In this document: piece after piece, positions 59,641 to 64,000 of the stretch
Position numbering within the stretch: position 1 is the stretch's first letter
Layout of the letters: every line of letters begins with the position of its first letter
Assembly (NCBI RefSeq): GCF_000340435.2
Contig: NZ_CP011883.2
Location: 1,906,687-1,970,686, forward strand
DNA length: 64,000 nucleotides
DNA from: Mycobacterium haemophilum DSM 44634
GTDB taxonomy: Bacteria > Actinomycetota > Actinomycetes > Mycobacteriales > Mycobacteriaceae
Reading direction: 5' to 3'
Notes under the pieces: model-generated
Database searches by the model: none
Seen by the model: only the letters and a program-made list of their open reading frames with translations
What the model was told of the DNA's origin: nothing
Program-made: the position numbers and the translations under genes

Positions 59641-62600
59641 ATGACTGACAGCGCCTACCCGCGCACTGATCTGGGCGCCGACCAGCGCGGCGGATCCCCA
59701 GATTTTCCCGCGCTGGAAGCCCAGGTTCTCGATTATTGGTCTAGCGACGACACCTTTCGGGCCAGCATCGCCCGCCGCGACGACGCCCCCGAGTACGTGT
59801 TCTATGACGGGCCCCCCTTCGCCAATGGTCTCCCGCATTACGGGCACCTGCTCACCGGCTATGTGAAGGACATCGTGCCGCGCTACCGCACCATGTCTGG
59901 CTACAAGGTGGAGCGCCGCTTTGGTTGGGACACGCACGGGCTGCCTGCCGAACTCGAAGTTGAGCGGCAGCTGGGTATCACCGACAAATCCCAGATCGAC
60001 GCCATGGGCATTGCCGCGTTCAACGAAGCCTGCCGCGAATCGGTATTGCGCTACACCGACGAATGGCAGACGTATGTGACCCGCCAGGCACGCTGGGTCG
60101 ACTTCGATAACGACTACAAGACACTCGACCTGTCCTACATGGAGTCGGTGATCTGGGCGTTCAAACAGCTGTGGGACAAGGGCCTGGCCTATGAGGGTTA
60201 TCGGGTGTTGCCGTACTGCTGGCGCGACGAAACTCCGCTATCCAACCACGAACTGCGGATGGACGACGACGTCTATCAAAGCCGTCAGGACCCGGCGCTC
60301 ACGGTGGGCTTCAAGGTGGTGGGCGGTGACGATGAGGACCTAGTCGGCGCTTACCTTTTGGTGTGGACGACGACGCCGTGGACCCTGCCGTCAAACCTGG
60401 CCGTTGCGGTTAACCCGGACGTCACTTACGTCCAGGTCCGGGTCGGCGATCGTCGTTTCATGCTGGCCGAGGCGCGGCTGGCCGCCTATGCCCGAGAGCT
60501 GGGTGACGAACCCGAGGTGCTCGGCACTTATCGTGGCGCCGACCTGCTGGGCAGGCACTACCTGCCGCCGTTCCCGTATTTCATGGACCCAAAGAAAGGG
60601 AACGCCAAGGCATTTCAGGTGATCCCAGGTGACTTCGTGACCACTGATGACGGCACCGGCATCGTCCACATGGCGCCTGCCTACGGTGAAGACGACATGG
60701 CGACCGCCGACCAGGTCGGCATCGTTCCGGTCACGCCGGTCGACGCTAACGGCCGCTTCGACGCCACTGTGCCCGATTACCAAGGGCAACACGTCTTTAC
60801 GGCCAACGCCCAGATCATCCGTGACCTGAAGAGCCAGAGTGGCCCGGCGGCGGCGAACGGCGCGGTATTGCTTCGCCACGAAACCTACGAGCACCCATAC
60901 CCGCACTGCTGGCGATGCCGCAATCCGCTGATCTACCGCGCGGTCTCGTCATGGTTTGTCACGGTGACGGAATTCCGGGACCGGATGGTGGAACTGAACC
61001 AACAGATCACCTGGTATCCCGAGCACGTCAAGGACGGCCAGTTCGGTAAGTGGCTGCAGGGCGCCCGCGACTGGTCCATCTCACGAAACCGCTACTGGGG
61101 CACCCCAATCCCGGTGTGGAAGTCGGATGATCCGGCGCACCCGAGAATCGATGTATACGGCAGCTTGGATGAGCTGGAGCGCGACTTCGGGGTGCGTCCC
61201 ACGAATCTGCATCGTCCCTACATCGACGAGCTCACCCGGCCCAACCCCGACGACCCTACCGGCATGAGCACCATGCGACGGATCCCGGATGTGCTCGATG
61301 TGTGGTTCGACTCGGGTTCCATGCCCTATGCCCAGGTGCACTACCCGTTTGAAAACGATGACTGGTTCGATGGTCATTACCCTGGCGACTTCATCGTCGA
61401 GTACATTGGTCAGACCCGCGGTTGGTTCTATACACTACATGTGCTGGCTACCGCACTCTTTGATCGTCCGGCATTCAAAACCTGTGTATCGCATGGGATT
61501 GTGCTGGGTTCCGACGGTCAGAAGATGAGCAAGTCGTTGCGCAACTACCCGGACGTCACCGAGGTGTTTGACCGCGACGGCTCCGATGCCATGCGGTGGT
61601 TCTTGATGGCCTCGCCGATCCTGCGCGGCGGCAACCTGATCGTCACCGAACCCGGAATCCGCGACGGCGTGCGACAGGTGCTGCTGCCGTTGTGGAACGC
61701 CTACAGCTTTTTGGCCCTTTATGCGCCGAAAGTCGGTACTTGGCGTACGGATTCGTCGCATGTGCTGGACCGTTATATTCTAGCGAAACTGGCGGTACTG
61801 CGTGATGACCTCAGTCATGCGATGGAGGTCTGCGATATCTCTGGGGCCTGCGAACAGCTTCGCCAGTTCACCGAGGCGCTGACGAATTGGTATGTGCGAC
61901 GGTCGCGTTCGCGGTTCTGGGACGAAGATGTTGATGCTATCGATACCTTGCATACCGTGCTGGAAGTGACCGCCAGGCTGGCTGCGCCACTGCTCCCGCT
62001 GATTACCGAGGTTATTTGGCGCAGTGTCACCGGTGGGCGTTCGGTACACCTGACCGACTGGCCGCAAGCCAACGAGCTACCCGCCGACCCGGACCTGGTC
62101 GCCGCGATGGATCAGGTCCGGGAAGTGTGTTCGGCGGCGTCGTCGCTGCGCAAGGCTAAGAAGCTTCGGGTGCGCTTGCCTCTTCTGAAACTTATTGTGG
62201 CAGTGGATAGTCCGCAGCGTCTAAAGCCCTACGTTGACTTGATCGGCGATGAGCTTAACGTTAAGCAGGTAGCACTGACTGATGCGATCGACACCTACGG
62301 CCGATTTGAGTTCACCGTCAACGCTCGAGCGGCCGGGCCGCGGTTGGGTAAGGAGGTGCAGGCCGCCATCAAAGCGGTCAAGGCGGGAGAAGGTGTCGTC
62401 AACCCCGACGGCACCCTGACCGCCGGGCCGGTCGTGCTGCAACCTGACGAGTACAGCTCGCGGTTGGTGGCCGCCGACCCGGAATTCACCGCGGAGCTGC
62501 CCGATGGGGCCGGTCTGGTGGTGTTGGACGGCACGGTGACCCCCGAGCTGGAGGCGGAAGGCTGGGCCAAGGACCGGATCCGCGAACTGCAGGAGTTGCG

Positions 62601-62796
62601 TAAGTCGACTGGGCTGGACGTCTCCGATCGCATCCGGGTGCTGATGTCGGTGCCGGCCGAGCGGGCCGACTGGGCGCGCACCCACGCCAAACTCGTCGCG
62701 GGGGAGATACTCGCTACTAGTTTCCAGTTCGCCGAGCCAGGACCGGACGCCGTCGCGATCGGCGACGGCGTCCGCGTCAAGATCGCTAAGGCGTGA
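59641..62796 (+). CDS. ileS: Isoleucyl-tRNA synthetase
   Basis: 1051 residues. Class I catalytic domain with HIGH as His66-Tyr-Gly-His69, the KMSKS loop at residues 628-632, CP1 editing domain (about 190-400; [33 protein letters not shown]), anticodon-binding domain, and a C-terminal domain containing the usual long actinobacterial extension. ATG 59641, preceded by AGGAG, gives the family N-terminus MTDSAYP. An upstream in-frame start would lie inside the T-box and is rejected. The T-box makes its expression depend on uncharged tRNA-Ile. Confidence 0.97.
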   Translation: MTDSAYPRTDLGADQRGGSPDFPALEAQVLDYWSSDDTFRASIARRDDAPEYVFYDGPPFANGLPHYGHLLTGYVKDIVPRYRTMSGYKVERRFGWDTHGLPAELEVERQLGITDKSQIDAMGIAAFNEACRESVLRYTDEWQTYVTRQARWVDFDNDYKTLDLSYMESVIWAFKQLWDKGLAYEGYRVLPYCWRDETPLSNHELRMDDDVYQSRQDPALTVGFKVVGGDDEDLVGAYLLVWTTTPWTLPSNLAVAVNPDVTYVQVRVGDRRFMLAEARLAAYARELGDEPEVLGTYRGADLLGRHYLPPFPYFMDPKKGNAKAFQVIPGDFVTTDDGTGIVHMAPAYGEDDMATADQVGIVPVTPVDANGRFDATVPDYQGQHVFTANAQIIRDLKSQSGPAAANGAVLLRHETYEHPYPHCWRCRNPLIYRAVSSWFVTVTEFRDRMVELNQQITWYPEHVKDGQFGKWLQGARDWSISRNRYWGTPIPVWKSDDPAHPRIDVYGSLDELERDFGVRPTNLHRPYIDELTRPNPDDPTGMSTMRRIPDVLDVWFDSGSMPYAQVHYPFENDDWFDGHYPGDFIVEYIGQTRGWFYTLHVLATALFDRPAFKTCVSHGIVLGSDGQKMSKSLRNYPDVTEVFDRDGSDAMRWFLMASPILRGGNLIVTEPGIRDGVRQVLLPLWNAYSFLALYAPKVGTWRTDSSHVLDRYILAKLAVLRDDLSHAMEVCDISGACEQLRQFTEALTNWYVRRSRSRFWDEDVDAIDTLHTVLEVTARLAAPLLPLITEVIWRSVTGGRSVHLTDWPQANELPADPDLVAAMDQVREVCSAASSLRKAKKLRVRLPLLKLIVAVDSPQRLKPYVDLIGDELNVKQVALTDAIDTYGRFEFTVNARAAGPRLGKEVQAAIKAVKAGEGVVNPDGTLTAGPVVLQPDEYSSRLVAADPEFTAELPDGAGLVVLDGTVTPELEAEGWAKDRIRELQELRKSTGLDVSDRIRVLMSVPAERADWARTHAKLVAGEILATSFQFAEPGPDAVAIGDGVRVKIAKA

Positions 62797-62797
62797 G

Positions 62798-62858
62798 TCG
62801 CGAAAGTGCATTCCGCGACGCATTTGCGGGTAGGTCCGTCGGCAGTTGCACCTTCGCG
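62798..62858. repeat. 60-bp palindromic element, copy B
   Basis: 61 bp, starting 2 bp after the ileS stop. Left arm TCGCGAAAGTGCA, right arm TGCACCTTCGCG (one mismatch). The inner part differs from copies A and C. It may act as the ileS terminator. Confidence 0.78.
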
Positions 62859-62901
62859 GCATGTCGGACGGTGATGGCAGCCTGTGGTAGTGGGGACGAG
62901 C

Positions 62902-63778
62902 GTGCCTTTTGTCGGTACCGAAGCGGTGCTCGCGGGCACCTTCACCGAACGTGAGTTGCGACGATCCTGTACCCGGATCTACCGCAACGTCTATCGGCGG
63001 CGCGGCAGCGAGCTGACCGCGAAGGACCGCGGCGTGGCTGCTTGGCTGTGGTCGGGAAAGAATGCGGTGGTGGCAGGCAACTCCGCGGCGGCGCTGCTCG
63101 GTGCGGACTGGGTCGATCCGCACGCGCCGGCGGAACTCATCACCGATTGCAAACGGCCGCCGCCGCTGATCGTCGCTCGTAATGAGACGTTATTGTGCGG
63201 TGAGACCACGATGGTCGACGGCGTGCCGGTAACATCACCAGCCCGCACCGCATTCGACCTTGCTCGTCGACCTGGGTTGCAGACCGCGGTCATCCGACTT
63301 GATGCCCTAGTGCGAGCTACCGGGCTTACGGTCGACGAGGTTGAACCGCTGATCGCTGCCCACCGCGGCGCCCGCGGCATGAAAGCAGTTGCGACGCGCG
63401 CTACCGCTGGTCGATGCGGGTGCGGAGTCGCCGCAGGAGACCAGGACCAGGCTTGTGTTGATCGCAGCAGGCCTGCCCAGGCCGCAGACCCAAATTGTGG
63501 TACGCAACGAATGGAATTGGGTGCTGGCCCGCATCGACTGGGGGTACTTCCCGCTTGCGGGGGAGGGTTGGGAGGAGTGGCAGGTCGGGGTCGAATACGA
63601 CGGCCCCCAACACTGGACCGACCCGCGGATCCGCGCCAAAGACATCGACCGCACCGCCGAACTCGAGCGGAGGGGGTGGCGTCTGGTCCGGGTGGGTGCT
63701 GACCTGCTCCGAAACCGGCCGGACGTCGTCGTCGAGCGTGTCCGCCACGCCCTGTTAGCCGCGGGCTATTCGTTTTGA
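62902..63778 (+). pseudogene. AbiEi/DUF559-like gene broken by a one-base insertion
   Basis: The first frame gives PFVGTEAVLAGTFTERELRR, then LYRNVY-like IYRNVYRRRGSELTAKDRG and AAALLGADWVDPHAPAELI, the family N-terminus. It is open to about 63381 and then turns into unrelated sequence. The next frame resumes the family at MRRALPLVDAGAESPQETRT and ends with EYDGPQHWTDPRIRAKDIDR and RRGWRLVRVGADLL, stopping at 63776-63778. Removing one A of the AAA at 63382-63384 joins both halves into one ORF of about 291 residues. So it is either a recent frameshift, phase variation, or a sequencing error. GTG 62902 matches the family start. Family members resemble the AbiEi antitoxin and DUF559/VSR-like endonuclease folds. 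Function unknown. Confidence 0.8.
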
Positions 63779-63780
63779 CT

Positions 63781-63840
63781 ACGAAAGTGCAACTGGCAAC
63801 CCGCTTCCCAAGCAGAACCGTCAGTAGTTGCAGTTTCGCG
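63781..63840. repeat. 60-bp palindromic element, copy C
   Basis: 60 bp. Left arm ACGAAAGTGCAACT, right arm AGTTGCAGTTTCGCG, one internal mismatch. It fills almost exactly the gap between two convergent stops (63778 and 63842), a natural place for a bidirectional terminator. Confidence 0.78.
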
Positions 63841-63841
63841 A

Positions 63842-64000
63842 CTAAGGCTTAATCGCGTGCCAGCGCTGTGCGCCGTGCCAGCGCTGCGCGCCGTGCCAGA
63901 CGTCAACGTCAACGTCATGAAATCCCGCTGCGCGCAAGCGATCCGGCAGCTCCTCCGGCGATACCGGATTGCAGGTGTCGCGGAAATGCAGGATACGGAA
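63842..64000 (-). CDS. C-terminal part of a SAM methyltransferase-like protein, with an internal tandem duplication
   Basis: 52 codons and a TAG, open at the window edge. FRDTCNPVSPEELPDRLRAA followed by GFHDVDVDV is the usual C-terminal end of class I methyltransferases. It then shows WHGAQR twice in a row, encoded by two 18-bp repeats (63857-63892 region), before WHAIKP. The duplication may be slippage. The rest of the gene lies outside the window. Confidence 0.65.
   Translation of the reverse strand, partial: FRILHFRDTCNPVSPEELPDRLRAAGFHDVDVDVWHGAQRWHGAQRWHAIKP

Noticed and set aside
63895..63925. CRISPR-like or satellite repeat at the window end
   Set aside because: Only two 18-bp units plus a CGTCAA triplet-type repeat inside a coding end, with no spacers or regular array.

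Overview
The window comes from a slow-growing Mycobacterium closely related to, but distinct from, the M. tuberculosis complex. The left third keeps the gene order known around the M. tuberculosis inhA locus: ripA, ripB, moxR1, DUF58 and VWA genes, fabG1, inhA, ferrochelatase, Rv1486c to Rv1489-like genes, Rv1491c-like, mutA, mutB, meaB, lipL, a methyltransferase and dodecin. The right edge carries ileS, also in its expected place. Homologues of Rv1490 and of the mazEF4 pair, which I recall at this locus in M. tuberculosis, are absent. Without a database search I cannot name the species. A LOS-producing non-tuberculous species such as the M. kansasii or M. marinum group is plausible.

Layout. 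1-4286: cell-wall hydrolases, the MoxR chaperone module and a broken AbiEi/DUF559-like gene. 4287-6928: fabG1-inhA-ferrochelatase. 6940-10684: membrane-associated conserved genes. 10872-17409: methylmalonyl-CoA mutase, its G-protein chaperone and lipL. 17508-34061: a glycan island with a 2OG-Fe(II) oxygenase, several family 2 glycosyltransferases, two GtrA-like flippases, three large polytopic membrane proteins (two GT-C-like), a methyltransferase-glycosyltransferase fusion, a sugar epimerase/dehydratase, a nucleotide-sugar dehydrogenase and a lipoprotein. 34084-50283: a lipid module with a Pks5/MAS-type polyketide synthase, a FadD25-type fatty acyl-AMP ligase, an MmpL12-type transporter, acyltransferase and glycosyltransferase. 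50647-58994: a nitronate monooxygenase-like gene, a TetR regulator, an M-box riboswitch with its small gene, a PPE gene, another glycosyltransferase and two more acyltransferases. 59411-62796: T-box-controlled ileS. The end holds a frameshifted AbiEi/DUF559-like gene and part of a methyltransferase.

How the genes fit together. The middle 40 kb looks like a lipooligosaccharide (LOS) or related acylated-glycolipid locus. FadD25 would load a fatty acid onto the polyketide synthase, which uses methylmalonyl-CoA to build a methyl-branched chain. The mutase genes of the same window bear on that precursor pool. The PapA/WS-DGAT-like proteins would acylate sugars, the glycosyltransferases would extend the glycan, and MmpL12 would export the product. 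The exact glycan cannot be read from the sequence.

The most unusual signals are four. (1) An ungapped block of about 53 bp is conserved in three divergent promoter regions of the lipid module. (2) Three copies of a 60-61 bp palindromic element sit directly after stop codons. (3) The MmpL protein has a 239-residue tail with four LPLFGPN repeats and Asn-Gly runs. (4) An M-box leader has a well-initiated 26-codon ORF between aptamer and gene.
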